Of a stretch of 64,000 nt of DNA, positions 45,652 through 54,160 are shown piece by piece. The notes under the pieces were generated by a model that did no database searches, was not told where the DNA came from, and saw only the letters and a list, made by a program, of their open reading frames with translations. This DNA is from Bog-756 sp963835465. GTDB lineage: Bacteria; Actinomycetota; Acidimicrobiia; Acidimicrobiales; RAAP-2. The stretch's first letter is position 1; each line of letters opens with the position of its first letter. The DNA lies in contig CAWIFR010000003.1 in the NCBI GenBank assembly GCA_963835465.1, forward strand, positions 1-64,000. The letters are read 5' to 3'. Both the position numbers and the translations under genes were made by a program.

Positions 45652-47568
45652 ATGGAGAACCACGAAGGGTTGGATCCCCGGACGGATCTGACGGCAGGCC
45701 CGGATACGCCTGCGCCCGCCGGTGCTCCCGGCGATCGGCCCCACGGGTCGGCACCCACCCGCGGCACCCTCACCCTCCACGGGTCCGGGGTGGCCGCCAT
45801 GGCCACCACCGATGTCGGGGCCCATCGCGAGCGTTCACGGGCCACCCGGCTGAAGCGGGTGGCGGTCGTCCTGGCCCCGGTCGCCATACTGCTCGTGCTC
45901 CGGGACCTTCTCGACCCGGGAGCGGCCTTCCCCACTCCCCACTTCCCAGCCTCCCTGCAGCCCATGCTGCCGGCCATCGTCCTGATCACCGTGCTGGTCC
46001 TCGTCATGGTGGTGCCGCTACTGGGCGCCGGGCGGTCGCCGCACATCCTCTACCGGCCCGACGAGCTGACGATGAGCTTCGATGACGTGCGGGGCTCGGA
46101 TGGCCTGGTGGAAGAGGTGACCAAGACCCTCAACCTCTTCCTGGCCCACCGGACCTTCGCCGAGCAGATGGGCGGCTCCCCTCGCAAGGCCATCCTGTTC
46201 GAGGGTCCTCCGGGGACCGGCAAGACCTACATGGCCAAGGCCATGGCTGCCGAGGCCGGCGTGCCGTTCCTCTTCGTCTCATCATCAGCGTTCCAGTCCA
46301 TGTTCTACGGACAGACCAACCGCAAGATCCGGGCGTACTTCAAGGCGCTGCGCAAGCACGCACGCCGCGAGGGCGGCGCCATCGGGTTCATCGAGGAGCT
46401 TGATGCCATCGGTGGGGCCCGGGGCAACGGCCAGCGTCAGGGCGAAGGCATTCCCGGCGTGGTCAATGAGCTGCTCATCCAGCTGCAGTCCTTCGAGCAG
46501 ACGCCCTTGTCCCTCCGCGTCAGGGGTTGGTTCATCGACGGCATCAACTCCTGGCTCCCCCACCACCGCCGCATGGACAAGCCCCGGCAGGTGCCCGCCA
46601 ACATCTTGGTCATCGGGGCCACCAACCGGGCCAGCGACCTCGACCCGGCCCTCCTTCGACCCGGGCGGTTCGACCGGAACATCTACTTCGGACTCCCCAG
46701 TCGGGCCGGTCGGCGGGACATCATCGACTACTACCTGGGGAAGAAGGCCCACGACGCCGAATTGGACGACCCCACCAAGCGGGAGACCCTGGCCGCCATG
46801 ACCGCCGGTTACTCGCCGGTGATGCTCGAGCACCTGATGGACGAGTCGCTGGTGTGGGCGCTGCGACGGGGGGCGACCCGCTTCTCGTGGAGCGACCTCC
46901 AACACGCCAAGATGACCGAGGAGATCGGACTGGCGCAACCGGTGGAGTACACCGAGGCCGAGCGACGGACCATCGCCACCCACGAGGCTGGACACGCCAC
47001 GGTGGCGTGGCTGGTGGGCAAGGGACGGAAGCTCGAGGTCCTCACCATCGTCAAGCGCAAGGACGCGCTGGGGTTGCTCAGCCACTCGGAGGAGGAGGAG
47101 CGCTTCACCAAGACCAAGTCAGAGGTTCGCGCCCTCATCGACATCGCATTCGGGGGCATGGTGGCCGAGGAGCTGTTCTTCGGCGAGGCCTCGACCGGTG
47201 TGGCCAGCGACCTCCAGTCCGCCACCCAGAACGCCTGTCAGATGATCGGCCAACTGGGCATGGGCACCACCTTGATCTCGTCGGCGGCCATGGAGTACCC
47301 AGCCGGGGGGATCGTCTCCAAGGTCTTAGCCAACGACGACGGCCGGGCCGAAGTCGAGGCGTTGCTGTCCGACGCCAAGGAGTCGGTGACCCAGATGCTC
47401 GACGACCATCGCAACGTGGTGGAGGCCCTGCGCGACGCGCTCCTCGACCGCGAGGAGTTGATCGGCGAGGACATCCTCGATGTCATCCGAACCGCCCCTG
47501 CAGCAGAATCGGCCCTCGGGTCCGGTCCCCGCTCCCGGACCGGCGACCCGTCTTCGCCTCGTTCCTGA
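45652..47568 (+). CDS. FtsH-like AAA+ zinc metalloprotease, divergent
   Basis: A 638-residue protein. An unusual about 65-residue polar N-terminus precedes two TM helices (about 69-85 and 106-125). The AAA domain has Walker A GPPGTGKT (185-192). Walker B reads GFIEELDAIGG, with Glu248 replacing the Asp of FtsH's FIDEIDA. An insertion of about 30 residues (about 283-312) precedes the sensor region ILVIGATNRASDLDPALLRP and Arg finger PGRFDRN. The M41 zinc site HEAGH (444-448) is intact, with Asp520 as likely third ligand. GGAGG precedes the ATG. It probably degrades membrane proteins, but as a specialised paralogue rather than housekeeping FtsH. Confidence 0.88.
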   Translation: MENHEGLDPRTDLTAGPDTPAPAGAPGDRPHGSAPTRGTLTLHGSGVAAMATTDVGAHRERSRATRLKRVAVVLAPVAILLVLRDLLDPGAAFPTPHFPASLQPMLPAIVLITVLVLVMVVPLLGAGRSPHILYRPDELTMSFDDVRGSDGLVEEVTKTLNLFLAHRTFAEQMGGSPRKAILFEGPPGTGKTYMAKAMAAEAGVPFLFVSSSAFQSMFYGQTNRKIRAYFKALRKHARREGGAIGFIEELDAIGGARGNGQRQGEGIPGVVNELLIQLQSFEQTPLSLRVRGWFIDGINSWLPHHRRMDKPRQVPANILVIGATNRASDLDPALLRPGRFDRNIYFGLPSRAGRRDIIDYYLGKKAHDAELDDPTKRETLAAMTAGYSPVMLEHLMDESLVWALRRGATRFSWSDLQHAKMTEEIGLAQPVEYTEAERRTIATHEAGHATVAWLVGKGRKLEVLTIVKRKDALGLLSHSEEEERFTKTKSEVRALIDIAFGGMVAEELFFGEASTGVASDLQSATQNACQMIGQLGMGTTLISSAAMEYPAGGIVSKVLANDDGRAEVEALLSDAKESVTQMLDDHRNVVEALRDALLDREELIGEDILDVIRTAPAAESALGSGPRSRTGDPSSPRS

Positions 47569-47587
47569 GGCGCTCCTGAGGCTCCGT

Positions 47588-48076
47588 TCAGGCGGTCCGC
47601 ACGGGGAGGATCTCCTCGGCCGGCCGGTGCTTGGACCCCGGCCCAGCCAGGGCGCGGACCGATCGGGCCTCGAGGAGCTCGCCGCACGACGAGCAGGTCG
47701 GCACGATGGTGGCCTCGTGCTCGCACACCTTGTGCTCGATGATCACCGGAGGGCCATCGGCCGCCTCCCACTTGTCGCCCCACTGACGCAGTGCCGTCAA
47801 CACCAGCCAAAGGTCCCGGCCCTTGTCGGTGAGCCGGTAGTCGTAGCGGACCGGGTGGTCTTGATAGGGGACCCGAACGAGGACGCCGCGCTCGACCAGG
47901 TGCTCAAGGCGGTCCGTCAGGATGTTGCGCGAGATTCCCAGGCGCTCGTGGAAGTCGTCGAACCGGGTCACGCCCAAGAAGCAGTCGCGGACGATGAGCA
48001 TGGTCCACCACTCCCCCACCACCTCGAGGGTTTGGGCGACCGAGCAGTTCATCTCTTCGAAGCTCTTCCTGCGCAT
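47588..48076 (-). CDS. HxlR-family transcriptional regulator
   Basis: A 162-residue winged-HTH protein. MNCSVAQTLEVVGEWWTMLIVRD, FDDFHERLGISRNILTDRLEHL and YDYRLTDKGRDLW are the HxlR core; the first Cys matches the redox-reactive Cys of YodB/HypR-type members. The C-terminal extension contains CEHEATIVPTCSSCGE, giving three more Cys that could bind zinc or take part in thiol switching. It is convergent with the FtsH-like gene. The target is unknown, with self-regulation likely. Confidence 0.9.
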   Translation of the reverse strand: MRRKSFEEMNCSVAQTLEVVGEWWTMLIVRDCFLGVTRFDDFHERLGISRNILTDRLEHLVERGVLVRVPYQDHPVRYDYRLTDKGRDLWLVLTALRQWGDKWEAADGPPVIIEHKVCEHEATIVPTCSSCGELLEARSVRALAGPGSKHRPAEEILPVRTA

Positions 48077-48093
48077 GCCCCCAGTCTACTGGG

Positions 48094-48106
48094 TTGCATG
48101 GTGCAA
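48094..48106. promoter_or_regulatory. Inverted repeat upstream of the hxlR-type gene
   Basis: TTGCA-TGG-TGCAA lies 18-30 bases upstream of the regulator's ATG, in the promoter position. A symmetric element here would suit autoregulation by the dimeric HxlR protein. Supported only by symmetry and location. Confidence 0.35.
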
Positions 48107-48135
48107 TGCACTGGCGGCCGGACACGTGAGCCGAC

Positions 48136-49224
48136 CTACCAGAGTGCGTTCCAGTCCTCGGAGGCCAGCCATCCGACCGGTCCGTCGTCCGGGCGGGGGA
48201 CCTCAAGGGTCTCGCTGTCGATCCAGGTGGGCTGGTCGAAGCCGGCCTGTTTCCACTGACGGAGGGCCACGGACTTCCAGTCCCTGCTCTTCATCCCTCC
48301 TTCCGAATAGCCCGGCCGCACCAATAGACCGGTCGACGAGCCGGCCACCACCACGCAACGCCGGGACTTTCCCTCGAGCTCAGGCTGGTCGGGGTCCACC
48401 GAGTCGAAGGGCACCCAGGCAAAGACCACGCCCGTAGTCCAGGGGTCGTTGCGATCGAAGGACTCCTCCTGTGCCGGGGTGAGCGAAGCCCGACGGGTCA
48501 GTCGGGGTGCGACACCAGCCTCCCGTCCAGCCGGCGCCGGCTCTCCATCCGCCCCACGAGCCACTGCATCGGACGACGGACCCGAGGCGCTGGACCGCTC
48601 CTGCTTGCGGGCCCGACGCACCTGCTCGCCGGCTTTGCGGGCTGCCTCCATCTTGCGCCGTCGCTGCTCGGCGTCCTTCTGCTTCTTCAGTCGACGAGCC
48701 TCGCGCTGCTCGGGGGTAGCCCGCTCCAACGGGGCGGTCACCGGGGCCTTCGGCCCCGTCCCGCCCACGGTCTCCCACTCGGTGAGGCCGAACCGCTCGT
48801 CGCACGTGGCCACCTCGAAGCAGAGGTCGGAGGCGGGCATGTCGCCGTCGGCCACCGAAGCCAGCATGACTCCGATGGTGACATCGGAGAACGAGGCGCG
48901 GACCTGGTCGAGCGCTTCGAGCAACTGGGGCTTGGTGGGATCGTCCGAGTGCTCACCGAGCACCTCGATGGTCCGGTTCAGGCAGGCATCAGCCAGGACG
49001 GCGGCCAGGTACGGTAGGGCGGCCCGGTACTGCGGGCGCGTCACCACCGACACCGGGTCGCGATGCTTGCGCAGGGCGTTGAGGGCATTGGCCACCGGTT
49101 TGGGAGTCGGCAACGCCGACTCGTTGGTGCGGAGCAGCCCCGCCTTCATCTCGTCGCGGCCGACCCTGGCCACCGCGGCCCGCACCAGGGCAGCCCGGTT
49201 ACTGTCGGTGATCTCGCCCTTCAT
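48136..49224 (-). CDS. Hypothetical protein with possible PemK/MazF-like C-terminal domain
   Basis: A 362-residue three-part protein. Residues 1-165 form a helical domain I do not recognise (starts MKGEITDSNRAALVRAAVAR). Residues 175-235 are highly charged Lys/Arg/Glu, likely a coiled coil (EQREARRLKKQKDAEQRRRK). Residues 262-362 begin WTTGVVFAWVPFDSVD and continue KSRRCVVVAGSSTGLLVRPG, the pattern of a PemK/MazF-type barrel (G-V-W-VPF ... K-R-C/P-VVV). No antitoxin gene adjoins it. AAAGGGAG precedes the ATG. The PemK resemblance is by eye and should be treated as a hypothesis. Confidence 0.7.
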   Translation of the reverse strand: MKGEITDSNRAALVRAAVARVGRDEMKAGLLRTNESALPTPKPVANALNALRKHRDPVSVVTRPQYRAALPYLAAVLADACLNRTIEVLGEHSDDPTKPQLLEALDQVRASFSDVTIGVMLASVADGDMPASDLCFEVATCDERFGLTEWETVGGTGPKAPVTAPLERATPEQREARRLKKQKDAEQRRRKMEAARKAGEQVRRARKQERSSASGPSSDAVARGADGEPAPAGREAGVAPRLTRRASLTPAQEESFDRNDPWTTGVVFAWVPFDSVDPDQPELEGKSRRCVVVAGSSTGLLVRPGYSEGGMKSRDWKSVALRQWKQAGFDQPTWIDSETLEVPRPDDGPVGWLASEDWNALW

Positions 49225-49361
49225 GGAGGCTCCCTTTCGCGTACACATGCCTGTCCCGACGCCTAGCGCCGAAAGCCCTCCCCAACTGTCGGGGAGCGGG
49301 TGCTCATCTTCGCAGAGTGAGACGGCCGCCCGGACCGGACCGACCGGGCGATACTGGGCGG

Positions 49362-50288
49362 ATGCCTCCACCCCGTGGGCCCGCCGACCCCCTCCAGTTC
49401 GACGTCGGTGCTCCGAGCGGATCGTCGGGCCGACAGGGCGGCCTCGGGCCCTTCGTCACCTTCATCGAGTACGAGCGACCCGACGGGCTCGTGGCCCGCT
49501 GGGACTCACGTCGGCACCGCAAGCAGGTTGGCCCGACTCCCGGTCACCCCGACCACACCTGGTGGGCCCCCCAGGCCCGGGGCTGGTGGATCGCCGTCCT
49601 GTTCATGGTGGGATCGGCCCTCTTCGCCGTCGGCGCGGTACCCGGCTACGCCGGCATGGTGGGTACGACGACCGACTCCGTCACCTTCTTCATCGGATCC
49701 CTCTTCTTCACGGCGGCTGGGTTCCTGCAGTACCGCGAGTCGGTGGATGCCGGACTCCGGGGCCCCGCCCACGGCTGGGGCAAGGTGTTCGTCTACGAGC
49801 CCCGGCAGATCGACTGGTGGGCCTCCGGTATCCAGCTGATCGGTACCCTCTACTTCAACGTCAGCACGGGCCACGCCATGCAGCAGAACCTGACCGCCCA
49901 CGCAGCCCAGCAGCACGTCTGGCGCCCCGACGCCATCGGGTCGGTCTGCTTCCTCGTGGCCAGCGGTCTGGCCTGGTTCGAGGTGTGCCACGGCTGGCTG
50001 GCCTGGTCGCCCCACAGCCTGTCCTGGTGGATCACCGCCCTCAACCTCGTTGGCTCCATCGCCTTTGGGGTCTCGGCCGTGGCGGCCTTCATCGTCCCGT
50101 CCACCGGGGATCTATGGAACGCCGAGCTCTCCAACCTGGGAACCTTCGTCGGTGCGCTGTGCTTCTTGTTGGGCGCCTTTCTCCTACTGCCGGAGCGAAC
50201 GGCGTCGTCGGAGCCCTCGGCACCCCGGCCGCCCTCGGGGCCACCTATGGGCCGGTCCGCCCGGAGCCGGCCCGCGGTGCCCCGCTGA
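49362..50288 (+). CDS. YrhK-like integral membrane protein
   Basis: A 308-residue membrane protein. About 65 soluble N-terminal residues are followed by seven or so TM segments arranged as repeats: WWIAVLFMVGSALFAVGAVPG, then SVTFFIGSLFFTAAGFLQY, WWASGIQLIGTLYFNVSTGHA, AIGSVCFLVASGLAWFE, WWITALNLVGSIAFGVSAVA, and NLGTFVGALCFLLGAFLLLPE. The repeated WW-x-x-x-L-N-LxGS pattern is that of YrhK-like domains. Function unknown. The start at 49362 is the first ATG before the conserved part; its ribosome site is weak. Confidence 0.75.
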   Translation: MPPPRGPADPLQFDVGAPSGSSGRQGGLGPFVTFIEYERPDGLVARWDSRRHRKQVGPTPGHPDHTWWAPQARGWWIAVLFMVGSALFAVGAVPGYAGMVGTTTDSVTFFIGSLFFTAAGFLQYRESVDAGLRGPAHGWGKVFVYEPRQIDWWASGIQLIGTLYFNVSTGHAMQQNLTAHAAQQHVWRPDAIGSVCFLVASGLAWFEVCHGWLAWSPHSLSWWITALNLVGSIAFGVSAVAAFIVPSTGDLWNAELSNLGTFVGALCFLLGAFLLLPERTASSEPSAPRPPSGPPMGRSARSRPAVPR

Positions 50289-50306
50289 TCCGACCGGGCC
50301 CACCAC

Positions 50307-50528
50307 CTACACGGTGGGCGAACGGCGGAGGGCGGCGGCAGGGCCGGCCCTGGGGCCGGCGAGACGGGTGCCGATGCTGATCAGCACGCCTCCGACGCCG
50401 ACCCGGACCGCGGTCCAAGAGCGCGCCCCACGACCCGGACGGCGTGGTCCGCGGCCCCGAGGCTGGTGGTACCGACGACGCTCGATGACACGATCGTCAG
50501 CGAGTTGATGAAGCAGGGTGGGATGCAT
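50307..50528 (-). CDS. Small basic actinobacterial protein (hypothetical)
   Basis: A 73-residue protein starting MHPTLLHQLADDRVIERRR, then an Arg-rich stretch and a hydrophobic, probably membrane-associating helix (AVRVGVGGVLISIGTRLAG). This layout (MHP-L...ADDR...ERRR, then Gly/Leu helix) recurs in short hypothetical proteins of actinobacteria. AAAGG lies 9 bases before the ATG at 50528; an in-frame GTG-rich extension upstream is not needed. It lies 136 bases downstream of the small Cys-containing reading frame at 50665-50745 on the same strand. Confidence 0.65.
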   Translation of the reverse strand: MHPTLLHQLADDRVIERRRYHQPRGRGPRRPGRGARSWTAVRVGVGGVLISIGTRLAGPRAGPAAALRRSPTV

Positions 50529-50664
50529 GGGTAGGCCTTTGGAAGAGGGTTGTGAGGCCGCAGGGGCCAACAGCACAACGATGGAGCGGGAAGGTGCGGC
50601 CGGGGCTATCCGAAGACGACGGGCCCGAGCGAGTGAGTGGGGCCGGAAACGGCCCTCGAGCGGG

Positions 50665-50745
50665 TCAGGCGTGGCGGCGCGAGATCGGACGAGCGGCCCG
50701 GCCGAGGAAGGCGCCTCGCATGGCGCAATCGCAGGAATTAGTCAT
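50665..50745 (-). CDS. 26-residue Cys-containing leader-like peptide
   Basis: ATG at 50745 is preceded by GAAAGGAGAT at ideal spacing, one of the best ribosome sites in the window. The peptide starts MTNSCDCAMRGAFLGRAARP and ends with basic residues. It is too short to assign a family. Position (just after a predicted promoter and 136 bases before the next gene) suits a leader peptide controlling the downstream gene, or a small peptide product. Confidence 0.45.
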   Translation of the reverse strand: MTNSCDCAMRGAFLGRAARPISRRHA

Positions 50746-50786
50746 GGGGCATCTCCTTTCGTCGGTGGGCGTTGGGTCCGAAATTC

Positions 50787-50815
50787 ATAGTAACAAACCA
50801 TCATCGGCATGAGAA
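50787..50815 (-). promoter_or_regulatory. Predicted sigma70-type promoter for the small-peptide transcript
   Basis: On the minus strand TTCTCA (50815-50810) and TACTAT (50792-50787) are separated by 17 bases in a locally AT-rich stretch. Transcription would start about 35 bases before the small ATG at 50745. Confidence 0.45.
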
Positions 50816-50891
50816 GGGACCATTCTTCTCGGCAGCGATCCGGGCGGGTGACCGATGACCCTACGGTGCCGCCGGGCGCTGGCCGACGAGG

Positions 50892-52343
50892 TCAGGCCCG
50901 CAGTGGTGACGGCCCGCCGAAGTGGTCGTGGAGCACGGTACGGGCGGCGTAGACACCGCACATGCCATGGACGCCAGCCCCTGGGGCCGTCGACGCCGAG
51001 CACAGGTACACGCCCTGAAGGGGCGTCCGGTACGGGTTCCATCGCACAGTGGGTCGGAACACCGTCTGCATCAGGGTGGAGGCCCCGCCGGCGATGTCGC
51101 CACCCACGTAGTTCGGGTTGTGGAGCTCCTCATCCGCGGCGGTGCGCACCGTGCGGGCCAGTACGAGATCGGAGAACCCCGGGGCGAACCGCTCGATCTG
51201 GGCCTCGATGGCGGCGCTCATGTCCACGGTCGACCCCGATGGCACATGGCAGTAGCCCCAGAGCGCCTGCTGGCCCTCGGGAGCCCGGGTCGGGTCGACC
51301 ACGCCGGCCTGCACCGCCAGGCAGTAGGGACGATCCGGGTGCCTGCCGGCATTGACGTCGGCCTCGCTGGCAGCCACCTCGGCGAAGGTGCCGCCGAGGT
51401 GCACGGTGCCGGCCCGCCGGCAGACCTCGGCCGTCCACGGGACCGGTCCGGCGAGGGCCCAGTCCACCTTGCACACCCCCGGTCCATAGCGGAAGCGATC
51501 GAGGGCCCGCCCGTATCGCCCGGGCAAGTCACCGCCGGCCAGGGCCGTGAGCCCCCGGGGCGACGTATCGACCACCACCGCCTTGGACTTGGGGAGCTCC
51601 CGCAGCGACCGCACCCACTGGCCGGTGACCACGCGACCACCCAGGCGGTCGAGTTCGGCCACCATGGCGTCGCTGATGCCGGAACTCCCACCCTCCACCA
51701 CCGGCCAGCCGACGGCATGGGCGGTCACGGTGAGGAAGAGGCCGAAGGCGGTGGTGAGCGGCGCGGTCAGTCGGGCCATGGAGTGGGCCGATACACCGGC
51801 GAGTAACGCCCTGGTCCGCTCCGACTCGAACCGGTGGATCGTGCGGGAGATGGGCAGGAGGCCGGGTAGCCCGAACCGAGCCAGGGTCGCGGGATGGCGG
51901 GGGACGCTACGCAGCGGAGCCAAGATGGCCCGGCTCAGAGGGCCGGAACCTGCCACCAACGGATCCATCATCTGCTGGTAGGCCCTCCCGTCCACCCCCA
52001 GAGCCGCGGCCGTCTCCTCCACGGACGGGAAGGCGCATGTGGCATCGCCACCGTCCAAGGGGTGGGCAAAGGGAATTTCGGGATGGCGCAGTGTGGCCCG
52101 TAAAGCAGCGAAGGCGGGTTGCTGAAAGAAGGGGGAGGTCAGCACCATCGGGTGAGCCGCCGAGCACACGTCGTGACGAAACCCGGGAAGCGTGAGCTCC
52201 TCGGTCCGGCAGCCGCCGCCAGCGACCTCGGCCCCCTCGATGACCACCACCGACAGCCCCGCGGCGGCCAGGGTGACCGCCGCGGCCAGCCCGTTGGGTC
52301 CGGAGCCGACCACCACCACATCGGATTCCTCGCCTCCGCTCAT
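50892..52343 (-). CDS. FAD-dependent phytoene-desaturase-like oxidoreductase
   Basis: A 483-residue flavoprotein. The N-terminal Rossmann motif is VVVVGSGPNGLAAAVTLAAAG, followed by IEGAEVAGGGCRTEELTLPG, and the C-terminal FAD-binding block is LCSASTAPGAGVHGMCGVYAA. These place it in the CrtI/PYROXD2-like NAD(P)/FAD oxidoreductase group. GAGGGTGACC precedes the ATG at 52343. No other carotenoid gene is nearby, so phytoene is not necessarily the substrate. Length is normal. Confidence 0.9.
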   Translation of the reverse strand: MSGGEESDVVVVGSGPNGLAAAVTLAAAGLSVVVIEGAEVAGGGCRTEELTLPGFRHDVCSAAHPMVLTSPFFQQPAFAALRATLRHPEIPFAHPLDGGDATCAFPSVEETAAALGVDGRAYQQMMDPLVAGSGPLSRAILAPLRSVPRHPATLARFGLPGLLPISRTIHRFESERTRALLAGVSAHSMARLTAPLTTAFGLFLTVTAHAVGWPVVEGGSSGISDAMVAELDRLGGRVVTGQWVRSLRELPKSKAVVVDTSPRGLTALAGGDLPGRYGRALDRFRYGPGVCKVDWALAGPVPWTAEVCRRAGTVHLGGTFAEVAASEADVNAGRHPDRPYCLAVQAGVVDPTRAPEGQQALWGYCHVPSGSTVDMSAAIEAQIERFAPGFSDLVLARTVRTAADEELHNPNYVGGDIAGGASTLMQTVFRPTVRWNPYRTPLQGVYLCSASTAPGAGVHGMCGVYAARTVLHDHFGGPSPLRA

Positions 52344-52746
52344 CGCCCGGTCACCCTCGTTCCGCCGATCGTTCCAGCATGGCGTCCACAGTGCCCCTCC
52401 CGTCGGTGTCCTGCCAATCGGATGGCCAGGGTGCCGGTCACCAGCCTGGCCACGGTCGGCCTGGGAGGAAAGGACGGCTGCTACCACCATGGCGAAAATC
52501 GGATCCGACCGGGGACGCCCTCCCTCGGGCCAGGCGGGGGCCAAGTAGGGATCCTGCGGACGCCCTCTGCGGCAAGGAGCAATGAATCCCCTGGTCCAGA
52601 CGGCTTTTGGGCAGGGCTCAAGCCGGGAGCCCCGGGATCCGATGGAACCACCAGCTCCGGCTGGAAGAGACAGGGCCAACGCGGTGTTCTACTGACTGAG
52701 AGGATCGTCCCCCGATCAGACAGCGAGAGGTTGTGGGACCGAGGAC
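52344..52746. other. Intergenic region, no gene recognised
   Basis: About 400 bases between divergent genes. It must hold the promoters of the desaturase-like gene (minus) and the acidic protein gene (plus). A 37-codon plus-strand frame begins at about 52580 after AAGGAG, but spacing is only two bases and the peptide is low-complexity, so I do not call it. Confidence 0.4.
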
Positions 52747-53154
52747 ATGGACCAGAGCGCAGAGGAGACGGCAGTGGCAGAGCAGGCAGCACATGAAGAG
52801 CGGGTGGCGAGCGAGGTCGCCGCGACGGCATCCGGCACGGTCCCAGAGGCCAAGGTGCCGACTCCCGGCGACGTGCTGCGGACCCTTCCGACCGAAGCAC
52901 AGCAGCGGGGTACTCGGTTCATCTCGGCCCAGGCCATGCAGGCCAAGCTGTTCTCCGTCTACGACGCGGCCGCGGCCGCCGAGGATGCCTTGGCGCTCGT
53001 GCAGCATCAGCTCACGCTGACCCTCAACCGCAGCTACTACGACGCCGAGGAGATCGAGAGCATGGCCTCACAGCTGGACTCGCTCCTGGCCCTCGACACC
53101 ATCGACCTCGAGCTCGACCAGCTGGACCAGGGCGACCTGGTGTCCGAGGACTGA
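52747..53154 (+). CDS. Acidic hypothetical protein
   Basis: A 135-residue, strongly acidic protein. The first 50 residues are Ala/Glu/Val-rich and probably disordered. The rest (LPTEAQQRGTRFISAQAMQA, then ALALVQHQLTLTLNRSYYDA) is helical, ending in an acidic Leu/Asp repeat (LLALDTIDLELDQLDQGDL). CCGAGG lies shortly before the ATG. I do not recognise it. The following 53155-53389 holds no gene. Confidence 0.6.
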   Translation: MDQSAEETAVAEQAAHEERVASEVAATASGTVPEAKVPTPGDVLRTLPTEAQQRGTRFISAQAMQAKLFSVYDAAAAAEDALALVQHQLTLTLNRSYYDAEEIESMASQLDSLLALDTIDLELDQLDQGDLVSED

Positions 53155-53389
53155 GGAGCTCCACCCGGCAGTCAGTCCTCGCGGTCGGTGCAGACCGGCG
53201 ATCGGAGCGGACCGGCTGGCCGAGGGCATACCGAGGCCGGGCTCGCTCGGTCCGGCGCCAGACCCACCCGAGCCGAGCAAGTACCGGCCCGGCCGACGGA
53301 TGGGAGCGGGTCGGAGCCGCCTCCCTGAGCCCGTCCTGGGTGCGGTCCAGCAGTCAGGTCATTGGCCTCTCCGACTACGGTGGTCGGCC

Positions 53390-54070
53390 ATGGAGACCGT
53401 CCGGGTGGTGCTGGCCGAGGACAATGCGCTCCTGCGACAGGGCGTCGAGAAGCTCATCGGCCAACAGGACGGCTTGGAACTGGTGGGGACGGCCGGCGAC
53501 CTGCCCGGCCTGCTCGCGCTGGTCAAGGAGGCCGCGCCCGATGTCGTGGTTACCGACATCCGGATGCCTCCCACGGGGACCGACGAGGGCATTCAGGCCG
53601 CGGCCTATCTGCGCGAGCACCAACCGGGCGTCGGCGTGGTCGTGGTCAGTCAGTACGCCAACCCGGAGTACGCCGTGGCCCTGCTGGCCAACGGCTCAGC
53701 CCGCCGGGCCTATCTGCTGAAAGATTCCATCGCTGGCGTCGACGAACTGGTCCGAGCGGTCATGACCGTGGCCGAGGGTGGCTCGGTGGTGGATCCGGCC
53801 ATCGTCGACGCGCTGGTAGGGGCCTCGGCTCCCCGGCGACCTTCAGACCTGGACCGGCTCACCGCCCGCGAGACGGAGACGCTGGCCGAGATGGCTCAGG
53901 GGAAGAACAACGCGGCCATCGCCGCCTCCCTGTTCCTGTCGGAACGGGCGGTCGAGAAGCACACCAACGCCATCTTCTCCAAGCTCGGGCTCACCGAGGA
54001 GGAGGATGTCAACCGGCGAGTGAAGGCGGTGCTCATCTTCCTCGGCGGACCGGGAGACGCCTCGCACTGA
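53390..54070 (+). CDS. NarL/LuxR-family response regulator
   Basis: A 226-residue regulator. Receiver: acidic pair in VVLAEDNALLR, phospho-acceptor Asp56 in VVTDIRMPPT, Ser87 in VVVVSQYA and Lys111 in YLLKDS. LuxR-type HTH near the C-terminus: LTARETETLAEMAQGKNNAAIAAS and LSERAVEKHTNAIFSKLGL. The receiver is clearly a paralogue of the receiver of the RR-cyclase at 57564-59023 (shared IRMPPT, SQY-PEYAV-L, YLLKD, GG-DP-IVDALV). It is convergent with the histidine kinase operon and may share that kinase. Confidence 0.92.
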   Translation: METVRVVLAEDNALLRQGVEKLIGQQDGLELVGTAGDLPGLLALVKEAAPDVVVTDIRMPPTGTDEGIQAAAYLREHQPGVGVVVVSQYANPEYAVALLANGSARRAYLLKDSIAGVDELVRAVMTVAEGGSVVDPAIVDALVGASAPRRPSDLDRLTARETETLAEMAQGKNNAAIAASLFLSERAVEKHTNAIFSKLGLTEEEDVNRRVKAVLIFLGGPGDASH

Positions 54071-54160
54071 GCCGCCGCCGCAGGGGCCACCGGGTAGCTA
54101 CACCTGCGAGGAGTGCTACCTCCCTGTCTCGGGGCACCGACCCGTGAGACAATTCCCATC

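Noticed and set aside
52580..52693. 37-codon plus-strand frame after AAGGAG
   Set aside because: Spacing of two bases is too short for initiation and the peptide has no recognisable pattern.
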